Positions 16,007 to 23,886 of a stretch of 64,000 bases of DNA are shown here, piece after piece. Origin of the DNA: Pseudomonadota bacterium (lineage in GTDB: Bacteria; Pseudomonadota; Gammaproteobacteria; Steroidobacterales; Steroidobacteraceae); NCBI GenBank assembly GCA_023391815.1, contig JAEWAF010000097.1, forward strand, positions 62,001 to 126,000, read 5' to 3'. A program made the translations under genes and the position numbers. The notes beneath the pieces were generated by a model. The model was not told the origin of the DNA, did no database searches, and worked only from the letters and a program-made list of their open reading frames with translations. How positions within the stretch are numbered: position 1 is the stretch's first letter; each line of letters opens with the position of its first letter.

Positions 16007-17139
16007 GCGCGAAAGTGACTTTGGCCATGTTCGGCTCGAGCCTCGTGTCGGCGTACTGGAACGGAGCGGCCACTTACTATCGCGGCATGATTCGCGCGCT
16101 GAGTCGCTGCGGCTTCGATGTCACGTTCTACGAGCCCGATGCGTTCGAGCGGCAGCAGCACCGGGACATGCCCGATCCCGGCTGGGCGAAGGTTGTGATC
16201 TATCCAGCCACCGCCGACGGCTTGCATTCCGCGCTCGAGCAGGCGCGCGACGCGGACGTCCTCGTGAAGGCCAGTGGCGTCGGTGTGTTCGACGAAGAGC
16301 TGGAAGCCGAAGTGCCCCGGTTGCGGAGGGCATCGAATCTGCTTGTTTTCTGGGACGTGGATGCGCCGGCGACTTTGCAGCGGATGCGGGCCGATGCCTC
16401 GGATCCGTTTCGGGCGCAGGTGCCGCAGTACGACCTCGTGCTGACGTACGGCGGCGGGCCGCCAGTGGTCGAGGCTTACTCGAACTTTGGTGCTCGTCGG
16501 TGCGTTCCGATTTACAACGCGCTCGATCCCACCACCCATCATCCAGTGCAACCGGACCCGAAGTGGAGTGGCGCGCTGGGTTTTCTCGGCAACCGGTTGC
16601 CGGATCGCGAGGCCCGGGTGCGCGAGTTCTTTTTCAAACCTGCGACATTGCTGCCGGATAAGCAATTCCTGCTGGGTGGCGCCGGTTGGGATCGAAACGT
16701 CGCGCTTACGCCGAATGTGAACCGGGTGGGCCATGTCTACACGCGGGATCACAACGCCTTCAACTGCTCGACGCTCGCCGTGCTCAACATCAATCGCGAC
16801 AGCATGGCGCAGGTCGGTTACTCGCCGCCGACACGGGTATTCGAAGCCGCCGGCGCGGGTGCTTGTTTGATTTGCGATGCCTGGCAAGGACTGGAGCAGT
16901 TCCTGGAGCCGGGCGAGGAAGTGTTGCGCGTCGAAAGCGGCGATGAGGTGGCCTCGGCGCTGGAGAGACTGACACCGAGTCAGGCCCGGCGCATAGGTGA
17001 GCGCGCCTTGCAGCGGCTGCTCGGCGAGCACACGTACGAACATCGCGCGCGAGAAGTGAAGAAGTTGCTGGTGGAGCAGTTGGCCCGGCACGCCACGCGA
17101 GCCAGATGCGACGAGGAGGTGCGTCATGCGACGCTCTGA
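16003..17139 (+). CDS. CgeB-like glycosyltransferase (paralogue C)
   Basis: 378 residues from ATG 16003, which overlaps the preceding stop. N-terminal VTLAMFGSSLVSAYWNGAATYYRG, middle FWDVDAPATL and LTYGGGPPVVEAY, and C-terminal TRVFEAAGAGACLICD followed by AWQGLEQFLEPGEEV match the CgeB-like GT-B pattern. The aspartates in DVDAP and the Glu in PGEE lie where the paralogues have DIDTP/DLDTP and PGREI/PGEQI. It ends 14 bases inside the next gene. Cytoplasmic; sugar and acceptor unknown. Confidence 0.85.
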   Translation: MSAKVTLAMFGSSLVSAYWNGAATYYRGMIRALSRCGFDVTFYEPDAFERQQHRDMPDPGWAKVVIYPATADGLHSALEQARDADVLVKASGVGVFDEELEAEVPRLRRASNLLVFWDVDAPATLQRMRADASDPFRAQVPQYDLVLTYGGGPPVVEAYSNFGARRCVPIYNALDPTTHHPVQPDPKWSGALGFLGNRLPDREARVREFFFKPATLLPDKQFLLGGAGWDRNVALTPNVNRVGHVYTRDHNAFNCSTLAVLNINRDSMAQVGYSPPTRVFEAAGAGACLICDAWQGLEQFLEPGEEVLRVESGDEVASALERLTPSQARRIGERALQRLLGEHTYEHRAREVKKLLVEQLARHATRARCDEEVRHATL

Positions 17140-18268
17140 CGAAATTATTTTCATCGGTCTGTCCATTACCTCCTCGTGGGGCAATGGTCACGCCTCGACA
17201 TACCGCTCGCTGATTCGTGGCCTGCATCAGCTGGGCCACAAGGTCTTGTTCCTGGAGCGGGATCAGCCGTGGTACGCCAGTAATCGGGATGCGCCCATCC
17301 TGCCGTATTGCAAGTCACGACTTTATCTCGATGTCGACGAGCTTCGGGCCAGGTACACCCCGCGCCTGCGCGCGGCGGCGGCGGTCATCGTCGGCTCATA
17401 TGTCGACGACGGCCGAAGCGTTTGCGACTGGGTGCTCGAGCACGCGACCGGCGTGAAGGCGTTCTACGATATCGATACTCCCGTCACGGTTGCCCGCCTG
17501 CAGGACGACAGTTGCGAATACCTGCGCGCGTCGCAGGTTCCGGAGTTCGATGCGATCTTCAGCTTCACCGGCGGGCCCATTCTCGATTGCCTCGAACGCG
17601 ATTTCGGCGCGAAGTCCGCGCGCCCACTGTATTGCAGTGTGGACGTGGATCAGCATCAACCGGTGGGATCGCGTCGGGACATCGAGCTGGGCTACCTGGG
17701 TACGTACAGCGAGGACCGTCAGCCGGCGCTGGAGCAATTGCTCAATCAAACCGCGCGTCGCTTGCCGAAACGACGCTTCGCCGTGGTGGGCGCGCAATAT
17801 CCGGCGAATCTGGTCTGGCCGAAGAACGTGCAGCGCATCGATCACATGGCTCCCGGCTCGCACGCGCAATTCTATGGACGGCAGCGATTCACTCTGAATC
17901 TCACGCGCGCCGATATGCGCAAGGCCGGCTATTCGCCGAGCGTGCGCCTGTTTGAAGCGGCGGCTTGCGGCACGCCCATTATTTCGGACGAGTGGGTGGG
18001 GCTGGATGAGTTGCTGGAGCCGGGCCGGGAAATCCTGCTGGCGAACTCCACCGAGGATGTCACGCAGTTCCTCGAGAACGTGAGCGATGCCGAGGCCGCT
18101 CAGATTGCCACCGCGGCACGCGAGCGCATCTGCGCCGAGCACAGCAGCTTGCATCGAGCGGAAGAGCTCGAACGTTATCTCAGCATTGCGCGTGGGGCGT
18201 CGAGGCCGCACCAGCCGCTTGGCGCTGCCGCCGGATCGTCGGGCGAACGCGCCATCGCCGCTCACTGA
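17126..18268 (+). CDS. CgeB-like glycosyltransferase (paralogue D)
   Basis: 380 residues from ATG 17126, which overlaps the previous gene by 14 bases. The N-terminal FIGLSITSSWGNGHASTYRSL and the middle FYDIDTPVTVARL are close to those of the minus-arm gene at 6354-7490, so these two are sister copies on opposite arms. The C-terminal part has SVRLFEAAACGTPIISD and EWVGLDELLEPGREI. The last 25 residues (Pro/Ala/Gly-rich) look disordered. Presence of sister copies on both arms suggests that the arms form one pathway or arose by internal duplication. Confidence 0.85.
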   Translation: MRRSDEIIFIGLSITSSWGNGHASTYRSLIRGLHQLGHKVLFLERDQPWYASNRDAPILPYCKSRLYLDVDELRARYTPRLRAAAAVIVGSYVDDGRSVCDWVLEHATGVKAFYDIDTPVTVARLQDDSCEYLRASQVPEFDAIFSFTGGPILDCLERDFGAKSARPLYCSVDVDQHQPVGSRRDIELGYLGTYSEDRQPALEQLLNQTARRLPKRRFAVVGAQYPANLVWPKNVQRIDHMAPGSHAQFYGRQRFTLNLTRADMRKAGYSPSVRLFEAAACGTPIISDEWVGLDELLEPGREILLANSTEDVTQFLENVSDAEAAQIATAARERICAEHSSLHRAEELERYLSIARGASRPHQPLGAAAGSSGERAIAAH

Positions 18269-18278
18269 GGGCCCGACC

Positions 18279-19055
18279 ATGTCGTCGCCAGGCTCGACGT
18301 ACGAGCAGATCGCAGGCTTGGGCCCATGGTTTCACAACCTGCATCTGCCCGATGGCACCCAGACCTCGCCGGATCATCCGTTCGGCGACTTTCCGACTTT
18401 CAAATGGCGACATGTCGCGGCGGCCGTGCCCGAAGATCTGACCGGATGGTCGGTGCTCGACATCGGCTGTAACGCGGGTTTTTACAGCTTCGAGCTGGCA
18501 CGGCGCGGCGCGCATGTGCTCGGTATCGATGTCGAGCCTTTGTATGTACGCCAGGCGCGTTGGGCCGCGCGCGAGCTGGACATGAACGATCGCGTCGATT
18601 TTGTCGAAGACGACGTCTACGGCCTGCTAGGCGCCGATCGGCACTACGATCTGGTGTGGTTCACCGGAGTGTTTTATCACTTGCGCTATCCGACGCTGGC
18701 GCTGGATCTGGTGCGTCGGGCCACACGCCGGCTCATGGTGTTCCAAAGCATGACCCTGCCGGGCGAAGCGAGGGGCGCGCTGCCGGCGGACGTGCCGCTG
18801 AACCGCCGCGAGCTGATGTTGGACGAGGCGTGGCCGAAGATGGCGTTTGTCGAGCATCGCGTGGCCGACGACGATAGCAACTGGTGGGTGCCGAATGCTG
18901 CGTGCGTCGAAGGTCTACTGCGCTCGGCCGGTTTCGAGGTGCTGTCCCGGCCCGAGCACGAGTTCTATGTTTGTCGGCCGGTGTCGATACCGGAGGAATC
19001 GAGCCGTGACCTGGCGCGAATCGTCGCCGCGATCGGCGAGCCTACAGCGTCTTGA
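18279..19055 (+). CDS. SAM-dependent methyltransferase of the carbohydrate locus
   Basis: 258 residues from ATG 18279. Class I methyltransferase fold: VLDIGCNAGFYSFELA gives the SAM-binding Gly-rich loop, GIDVEPLYV the acidic strand-2 end, and YDLVWFTGVFYHLRYP the motif-IV region, similar to CmoB-type tRNA-modification and small-molecule methyltransferases. I recall this subfamily in gene neighbourhoods with glycosyltransferases, but could not check it. Last gene of the plus arm, ten bases after the CgeB-like paralogue D; its 3' end overlaps the convergent Crp-like gene by 14 bases. It probably methylates the glycan, the inositol or a sugar precursor. Confidence 0.85.
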   Translation: MSSPGSTYEQIAGLGPWFHNLHLPDGTQTSPDHPFGDFPTFKWRHVAAAVPEDLTGWSVLDIGCNAGFYSFELARRGAHVLGIDVEPLYVRQARWAARELDMNDRVDFVEDDVYGLLGADRHYDLVWFTGVFYHLRYPTLALDLVRRATRRLMVFQSMTLPGEARGALPADVPLNRRELMLDEAWPKMAFVEHRVADDDSNWWVPNAACVEGLLRSAGFEVLSRPEHEFYVCRPVSIPEESSRDLARIVAAIGEPTAS

Positions 19056-19833
19056 GCGACGTCGGGCTGTAGCGATCCTTGAGCAGACCTTCACCTTCGA
19101 GGTGCAGATAGCCGGGGTCGAACATGGCCAGCGAGCGCAGGCCGGCGAAGTCATGAATCACCAGCGACTTGCTGCTCATCGACACCAGCCCGACCCGGCG
19201 CAGTTCCTTCAACGTGCGATTCACGTGCACGGTGGACAGCGCGACCGTGTCGGCCAGCTCCGATTGCGTCACTGGCAACTCGCAGCCTTCCGGTGTCGCC
19301 AGCCCCACTGACTGCAGGCGCACGTAGATTTCACAAAACAGGTGCGCGATACGCTCCAGTGCCGTGCGTTGGCCGATGCTCACCAGCCACTGCCGACCGA
19401 TCGCTTCCTCGACGAGCGTATTCCACCAGAACGCTCGCGTCAGACGCGGATAACGCGAAGTGATTTCCAGAATGGCATCGCGCGACAGCATGGTCACCGA
19501 CGAGGGCGCCAGTGTGCTGATGGTGTGGTCCATCTTTTTCAGAATGAACACGCGGGCATCGCACATGTCGCCGGGCAGGAAGTAACCGATGATCTGCCGA
19601 CGACCATCGGGCAGCATCTTGTGCCGGCAGGCAAAGCCCGAAACGATCACGGCCACCCCATTGGAGTGTTCGCCCTCACGGATCAGATCCTCGTGCGAGC
19701 CGTACGCGCGCACCGGCCCGGTCGCCTCGTACAGGGCGCGCTTCTCCTCATCCGTGAGCTCCGCGAAGTTCTCGAGCTTGCGGATCAGCAGATGAATGAG
19801 GCTGGACTCGGACATGAACGCAGGCTCTCTCAT
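19042..19833 (-). CDS. Crp/Fnr family transcriptional regulator
   Basis: 263 residues from ATG 19833, chosen because it overlaps the stop of the receiver gene as ATGA; ATG 19815 (MSESSLIHLL) is the alternative. The N-terminal cyclic-nucleotide-type beta-barrel has GVAVIVSGFACRHKMLPDGRRQIIGYFLPGDMCD-like strands, and the C-terminal winged helix has VTQSELADTVALSTVHVNRTL. No Cys cluster of the Fnr iron-sulfur type. Proteins of this type with a following receiver or kinase are common in bacteria that respond to light or stress. Third gene of a kinase-receiver-Crp operon; its 3' end faces the methyltransferase with a 14-base overlap. Confidence 0.9.
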   Translation of the reverse strand: MREPAFMSESSLIHLLIRKLENFAELTDEEKRALYEATGPVRAYGSHEDLIREGEHSNGVAVIVSGFACRHKMLPDGRRQIIGYFLPGDMCDARVFILKKMDHTISTLAPSSVTMLSRDAILEITSRYPRLTRAFWWNTLVEEAIGRQWLVSIGQRTALERIAHLFCEIYVRLQSVGLATPEGCELPVTQSELADTVALSTVHVNRTLKELRRVGLVSMSSKSLVIHDFAGLRSLAMFDPGYLHLEGEGLLKDRYSPTSLKTL

Positions 19834-20246
19834 CTTTGCGCGTCCGACGTGAGTGCCCGGCGATGGCCGCAAGCCGCTTCCACGGCCCGCAGCAGCCCCC
19901 GCAGACTCACCGGCTTCTCGAGTCGGACGCAGCCGCTGAATTCACTTGGCAGTACCGACACATCGTAGCCGGTGGCGAAGATGGCGGGGGTGCCGCGCTG
20001 GCGCAGCTCGTTGGCGAGCCCGAACGCGAAGCTGCCTTGCAGGTTGATGTCGAGGACGGCGCAATCGATTTCCTTGCTGCGAATCAGCTGAAGGCTCCGC
20101 TCGACGTCGGGCGAGGGGCCCACGACCTCGGCGCCGTTCTCACGCAGGGTCGAGCAGATTTCGTCGGCGATGAAATAATCGTCTTCGACCACCAGCACTC
20201 GCAGTCCGTCGAGGGGAATTCTGGCGCCGGTCGGATGATTTCTCAT
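19830..20246 (-). CDS. Single-domain response regulator
   Basis: 138 residues from ATG 20246, comprising only a receiver domain. Acidic pocket ED at 21-23 (VVEDDYF), phosphoacceptor Asp66 (VLDINL), switch Thr in ATGYD and Lys111 in LEKPVS. It has no DNA-binding or enzymatic output domain, so it signals through protein contacts or acts as a phosphate sink. It lies ten bases after the kinase gene and overlaps the Crp-like gene by four bases, so the three products are presumably made together. Confidence 0.9.
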   Translation of the reverse strand: MRNHPTGARIPLDGLRVLVVEDDYFIADEICSTLRENGAEVVGPSPDVERSLQLIRSKEIDCAVLDINLQGSFAFGLANELRQRGTPAIFATGYDVSVLPSEFSGCVRLEKPVSLRGLLRAVEAACGHRRALTSDAQR

Positions 20247-20256
20247 GGCAGTCTCT

Positions 20257-21381
20257 CTAGGCTCCGTCGATATTGGCAGCGGTGCGTTCGTTGATCGGCA
20301 AATCGATCTCGCAGCGCGCGCCATCGTCGGCAATGGTGAAGCGCGTGACGGCGCCGAGCTCGTAAGGCAACAGGCGCTCGAGCAACTCGCGGCCGAAGCC
20401 GCGGCGCCGGGGCGCCATCCGCGCGATCTGTACCTTCGATTCGATCCAACGCCAACGCAGGGTCGGTGCCGGCGAGGCGTCGATACTCCAGCTCACCGCG
20501 AGGCGGCCATCGGGCACGGTGAAGGCGCCGAATTTGAGCGCGTTCATGGTGAGCTCGTGCAGGGTCAGGGCCATCGTTTCGGCGGCTCGCTGCGACAGTC
20601 GCCAGGAAGGCCCGGCAATCTCGAACTGGCCGTCTCGTACAGCGTTGGCCGTCAGCTCGGCGCGAATCAAATCCTCCAGCTCCGGGCCCGAATGCTGATC
20701 GATGATGAGCGCGGCCTGGGTACGGGCCAGAGCGCTGATGCGTGCTTCCAGATGGGACGCATAGTCCTCGGGAGACTCGGCGGTCTGACCGGAGCGTCGG
20801 ATGATCGAGCGCACCGTGGCGAGCAGGTTGCGGGCACGATGCTGAAGTTCGATCAGCTGCGATTGCTGATCGATCCGACTGTCGCGCAAGCGGGCCTCGT
20901 TGTGTTGCGCTCGCAATGCCAGACAACAGGTCCACGCCAGTCCCGGCAAGAGCGTCAGCTGAGCGGCGCTTGGGGTCATGCCGTCGCGCCAGAAGAAGGC
21001 CAGGCCGAGATAACCCGACTCGATACCGACGGGCACCGTGAGCAGCGTCTCCGCCAGGATGCGGCGCCCGGAAGGCAACTCCACTTCCATCTGCGGACGG
21101 TGCAGCACGATCGCTTCGTCACCCGTGGCCGCGCTCGCGATCAGACGGTGCAGCGAGGAGCCGCCATCGACTGTGCTGACATTACGATCTTCAGGAGTGG
21201 AGACGACGCAATGGCCGCTGTCGGCCGTGACGGCACACAGACCCGCGGCATGGGCCAGTTCCTTCGCAGCGCTCGCCGTGGCCAGCAACACGGAATCCAC
21301 GCCATTCGCCGATGCAATGTGCTTGAGCCCGTTGTTGAGACGGCGCGAAAGATCGAAGTCCGGACTACCAGCTGTCGTCAT
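20257..21381 (-). CDS. Sensor histidine kinase, HWE/HisKA_2 type with GAF-like sensor
   Basis: 374 residues. Residues about 15-155 form a GAF-like sensor without membrane segments, so the kinase is cytosolic. The phosphoacceptor box is ELQHRARNLLATVRSI with His181, typical of HWE/HisKA_2 kinases, and the N-box is LHELTMNALKFGA (275-287). The final part RRRGFGRELLERLLPYEL is the G-box region of this group. First gene of a three-gene operon with a receiver protein and a Crp-like regulator. A GGGAC-N17-CGTT sequence at 21452-21477 could be its promoter. The signal cannot be inferred. Confidence 0.9.
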   Translation of the reverse strand: MTTAGSPDFDLSRRLNNGLKHIASANGVDSVLLATASAAKELAHAAGLCAVTADSGHCVVSTPEDRNVSTVDGGSSLHRLIASAATGDEAIVLHRPQMEVELPSGRRILAETLLTVPVGIESGYLGLAFFWRDGMTPSAAQLTLLPGLAWTCCLALRAQHNEARLRDSRIDQQSQLIELQHRARNLLATVRSIIRRSGQTAESPEDYASHLEARISALARTQAALIIDQHSGPELEDLIRAELTANAVRDGQFEIAGPSWRLSQRAAETMALTLHELTMNALKFGAFTVPDGRLAVSWSIDASPAPTLRWRWIESKVQIARMAPRRRGFGRELLERLLPYELGAVTRFTIADDGARCEIDLPINERTAANIDGA

Positions 21382-21451
21382 GACGGGGTCTCATGCTGGG
21401 CGTCCGCCGAAGGTGGGATACGAAAGGCGCCGACCGGCAAGTGTGCCACTA

Positions 21452-21477
21452 AACGGCTCAGCATACGTTTTGGTCCC
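21452..21477 (-). promoter_or_regulatory. Possible ECF-type promoter of the kinase operon
   Basis: On the minus strand GGGAC is followed after 17 bases by CGTT, one base off the GGAAC-N16/17-CGTT pattern. Transcription would start about 60 bases before the kinase ATG. It is one of several such sites in the window, see 34607-34632. Confidence 0.35.
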
Positions 21478-21487
21478 GCGCGATGAT

Positions 21488-21503
21488 ATTAACCCGGGTT
21501 AAT
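21488..21503. promoter_or_regulatory. Perfect 16-base palindrome
   Basis: ATTAACCCGGGTTAAT is perfectly self-complementary and lies about 10 bases upstream of the possible kinase promoter. Symmetric AT-flanked sites of this kind are typical of dimeric regulators. Whether the Crp-like protein binds it is unknown; it does not match the TGTGA-N6-TCACA pattern. Confidence 0.45.
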
Positions 21504-21791
21504 TGTTGTGATTACGGTCGCGGTGGGGCCGGCGATCGTCGGGGCAAGCGCTGCATCCCTACGCTCACAGGTCGCCGATTCGATGCCCGAACCCGACGGG
21601 CAACATGCGCAGGCAGCGCCTTCAACCGACGCTGTCGCGCAGCGAAGCGTAGTCTGTGAGTGCGATGCTCTCAATAACATAAGTAAACAGCGCACACGGT
21701 CCCGGCTGTTCCCTGGCTCGTTACAAATCGGCATGTCGGTTGGCAGAACCGCGTTCGCCGGGGGGGCGGGATTCGAATGAGTCCGGGTTGA

Positions 21792-21816
21792 GGAACTTTG
21801 TCCGCTCGCCGGCCTT
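21792..21816 (+). promoter_or_regulatory. Possible ECF-type promoter of the PEBP operon
   Basis: GGAAC, 16 bases, then CCTT. The first 13 bases (GGAACTTTGTCCG) are identical to those of the site at 32240, ahead of the DUF1264 gene. Transcription would start near 21823, which favours ATG 21845 over 21830 for the downstream gene. Confidence 0.45.
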
Positions 21817-21844
21817 TGCGTGCTGGAACATGAGCGAAGCGCGT

Positions 21845-22438
21845 ATGAGCACCAGGGTGGGCATCGTTTACTTGGGAATATTTGCCAGCGCGCTGGCCTG
21901 CGCGGATCCGCAAACGCTCGCCAAGGACGCGTTCGATGCTCCCGCTACGATTGAAGTGTCCTCGACGGCGATCCGCGCCGGCGGCCCGATCGACGTAAAG
22001 TACAGCGCCTACGGCCAGGGCATCTCACCGCCGCTGCGATGGTCTTCGTTGCCGGATGGAACGCAGTCGGTGGTGTTGATGATGGAAGACCCTGACGCAC
22101 GCTCGCCAACGCCGTTCGTGCACTGGAGCATCGTCAACATCACGCCCTCGCTGCACGACTTGCCGGAGAACGTGCGCGAGGCTTCCACGCCGCTGCTCGG
22201 CAAAGACGTCCGACGCGGCACCAACTCGAACAGCGAGCGCGGCTATTTCGGCCCGCGTCCGCCGGCGGGCGATCCGCCGCACCATTATCACTTCCAGATT
22301 TTTGCACTCGATACCCAGCTCAACCTGCCCGAAGGATTCAATCGTGACGCGCTGTTACAGGCTATGCGCGGCCACGTGCTGGCCGAGGGCGAGTTGATCG
22401 GATTGTTTCAAGCCCCCAAGAACAAGCGAGGAATCTAG
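21845..22438 (+). CDS. YbhB/YbcL-family (PEBP-like) exported protein
   Basis: 197 residues from ATG 21845 (ATG 21830 is in frame too). Residues 1-20, with the hydrophobic GIVYLGIFASALACA, are a signal peptide, so the protein is periplasmic. The PEBP fold is shown by GISPPLRWSSLPDGTQS, the ligand-site motif MMEDPDARSP followed by FVHWSIVNI, and YFGPRPPAGDPPHHYHF. Bacterial PEBP-like proteins have no settled function, although some bind phospholipid-like or phosphate ligands. Two downstream genes on the same strand follow with very short gaps (three and 14 bases), so they form an operon with a di-heme cytochrome. Confidence 0.88.
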   Translation: MSTRVGIVYLGIFASALACADPQTLAKDAFDAPATIEVSSTAIRAGGPIDVKYSAYGQGISPPLRWSSLPDGTQSVVLMMEDPDARSPTPFVHWSIVNITPSLHDLPENVREASTPLLGKDVRRGTNSNSERGYFGPRPPAGDPPHHYHFQIFALDTQLNLPEGFNRDALLQAMRGHVLAEGELIGLFQAPKNKRGI

Positions 22439-22441
22439 AGA

Positions 22442-23872
22442 ATGCAAACGTCCAGCGCAGGAAGCCGACCCAACCCCAATCCCAAATCTAAATTGTTAGT
22501 TTCTCTCGCGGTGCTGAGTATCGCCGCCGGCGGTGGCGCACTCGCCGATTCATTGCCGCCGGACGCCACTTATCGGCCCTTGCCGACGCTGCCGCTGGAT
22601 GTGGTGAGAAGGAACGACGAAGCCGCCAAGCCAGCCGTGCAGCGGCGTCAACAGAGCCTGATGAGCGAGCGCTACGATCTGTCCGATCGCCCCATGCAAG
22701 GCGTGAAGATGTCCGGCGGACGCAAGGGCGTGCAGGACGGGGTGCGTGTGAAGTTACGTCCCGGCACGACTTGGGACTCGCTCGCCAACATGACGCCGGA
22801 GGACATCAAGGCGAAAGGTTTGTTGCCCGCCGGCTTTCTGCCGCTGCCCCACGTCAAGCAACTGACCGGCGGGCAGGTGTTCCCGGAAAACCAGATCAAG
22901 GCGATCGGCGACGCCGAGGACCGCAACCTCAAACGCTTCGATGTCGACTTCGATCTGCCCGATCACCTGACGCCGGAATTCCCGGCGCCGATCTTCCTGA
23001 GCAATCGTCCCGATCTAGGGGACGTGAGCGGCGGCAAGCTGCTCACCATTCGCAATTACTACGCGATGATGGTCGGCATTCTCACGCCGGTGCAGATCGA
23101 AGGTCTGCGGCTGCTGTTGACGCCGTTTCCGCAGGAAGAGTTCAACCAGACCGAGGATCGCAAGGTGGCCGAGCAGAGCAACGGCGTGGCCTGCCTCGAC
23201 TGTCACCAGAATTTCCATAGCAATGCCGCGTTTCACCTGACGCCCGACGTGCGCCCGCAGGCGGCGCGTTTCCGCCTCGACACCACCAGCCTGCGCGGCA
23301 TGTTCAATCAACAGATCCATGGCTCGAAACGCTCGCTGCGCTCGGTGGAGGATTTCACCGAATTCGAGCAACGCACCGCGTACTTCAACGGCGACCACGT
23401 CAGCGCCACGCGCAAGGGCGTGCATCTGCCGGATCGACCGAACCAGGTCGCGATGATGGCCCAGATGCAGAACATGATCGACTTCCCGCCCGCGCCGAAG
23501 CTCGATCCCGCCGGCCGCCTCGATCCGAGCAAGGCCAGTGCGAAGGAGCTGGCGGGCGAGAAGGTTTTCATGGGCAAGGGACAGTGCGCGGGTTGTCACA
23601 TTCCGCAGCAGTCGTTCCTCGATCAGCAGATGCACGATCTGAAGCTCGAGCGCTTCTACAAGCTCGGGCAGGTGTTCAACGATCAGGTCGCGATGCCGGA
23701 CGGGCCGATCAAGACCTTCACTCTGCGCGGTATCAAGGATTCGCCGCCGTACATGCACGACGGCCGGCTGATGACGCTGGCCGACACCGTTGAGTTCTTC
23801 AACCTGGTGCTCGGCTTGAAGCTCACCGCCGAGGAGAAGGATTCCCTGGTCGCTTACATGCTGGCGCTGTAA
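22442..23872 (+). CDS. Exported di-heme cytochrome c, peroxidase/MauG-like
   Basis: 476 residues with a signal peptide (LLVSLAVLSIAAGGGALA). Two CxxCH heme sites, CLDCH at 251-255 and CAGCH at 382-386, lie about 130 residues apart, and LRGIKDSPPYMHDGRLMTLADTVEFFN near the C-terminus is the pattern seen after the second heme in di-heme cytochrome c peroxidase and MauG relatives. Residues of the N-terminal 200 have no family I recognise. Expected in the periplasm, for electron transfer or peroxide/oxidative modification of a partner. Begins three bases after the PEBP stop, so the two are co-expressed. Confidence 0.85.
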   Translation: MQTSSAGSRPNPNPKSKLLVSLAVLSIAAGGGALADSLPPDATYRPLPTLPLDVVRRNDEAAKPAVQRRQQSLMSERYDLSDRPMQGVKMSGGRKGVQDGVRVKLRPGTTWDSLANMTPEDIKAKGLLPAGFLPLPHVKQLTGGQVFPENQIKAIGDAEDRNLKRFDVDFDLPDHLTPEFPAPIFLSNRPDLGDVSGGKLLTIRNYYAMMVGILTPVQIEGLRLLLTPFPQEEFNQTEDRKVAEQSNGVACLDCHQNFHSNAAFHLTPDVRPQAARFRLDTTSLRGMFNQQIHGSKRSLRSVEDFTEFEQRTAYFNGDHVSATRKGVHLPDRPNQVAMMAQMQNMIDFPPAPKLDPAGRLDPSKASAKELAGEKVFMGKGQCAGCHIPQQSFLDQQMHDLKLERFYKLGQVFNDQVAMPDGPIKTFTLRGIKDSPPYMHDGRLMTLADTVEFFNLVLGLKLTAEEKDSLVAYMLAL

Positions 23873-23886
23873 TTGAGGAGATCGCG

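Larger units (their letters stand above)
21382..21844. other. Intergenic region between kinase operon and PEBP operon
   Basis: About 460 bases without a gene I can support. It contains a possible kinase promoter (21452-21477, minus), a perfect 16-base palindrome (21488-21503) and a possible PEBP promoter (21792-21816, plus). Short frames across it have no ribosome site and no recognisable product. Confidence 0.6.

Noticed and set aside
21738..21780. tRNA-like segment with GGGATTCGAA near the PEBP gene
   Set aside because: The T-loop-like bases are there, but spacing to a possible CCA end is about twice what a tRNA needs, and no stems pair. Not a tRNA or a clear attachment remnant.
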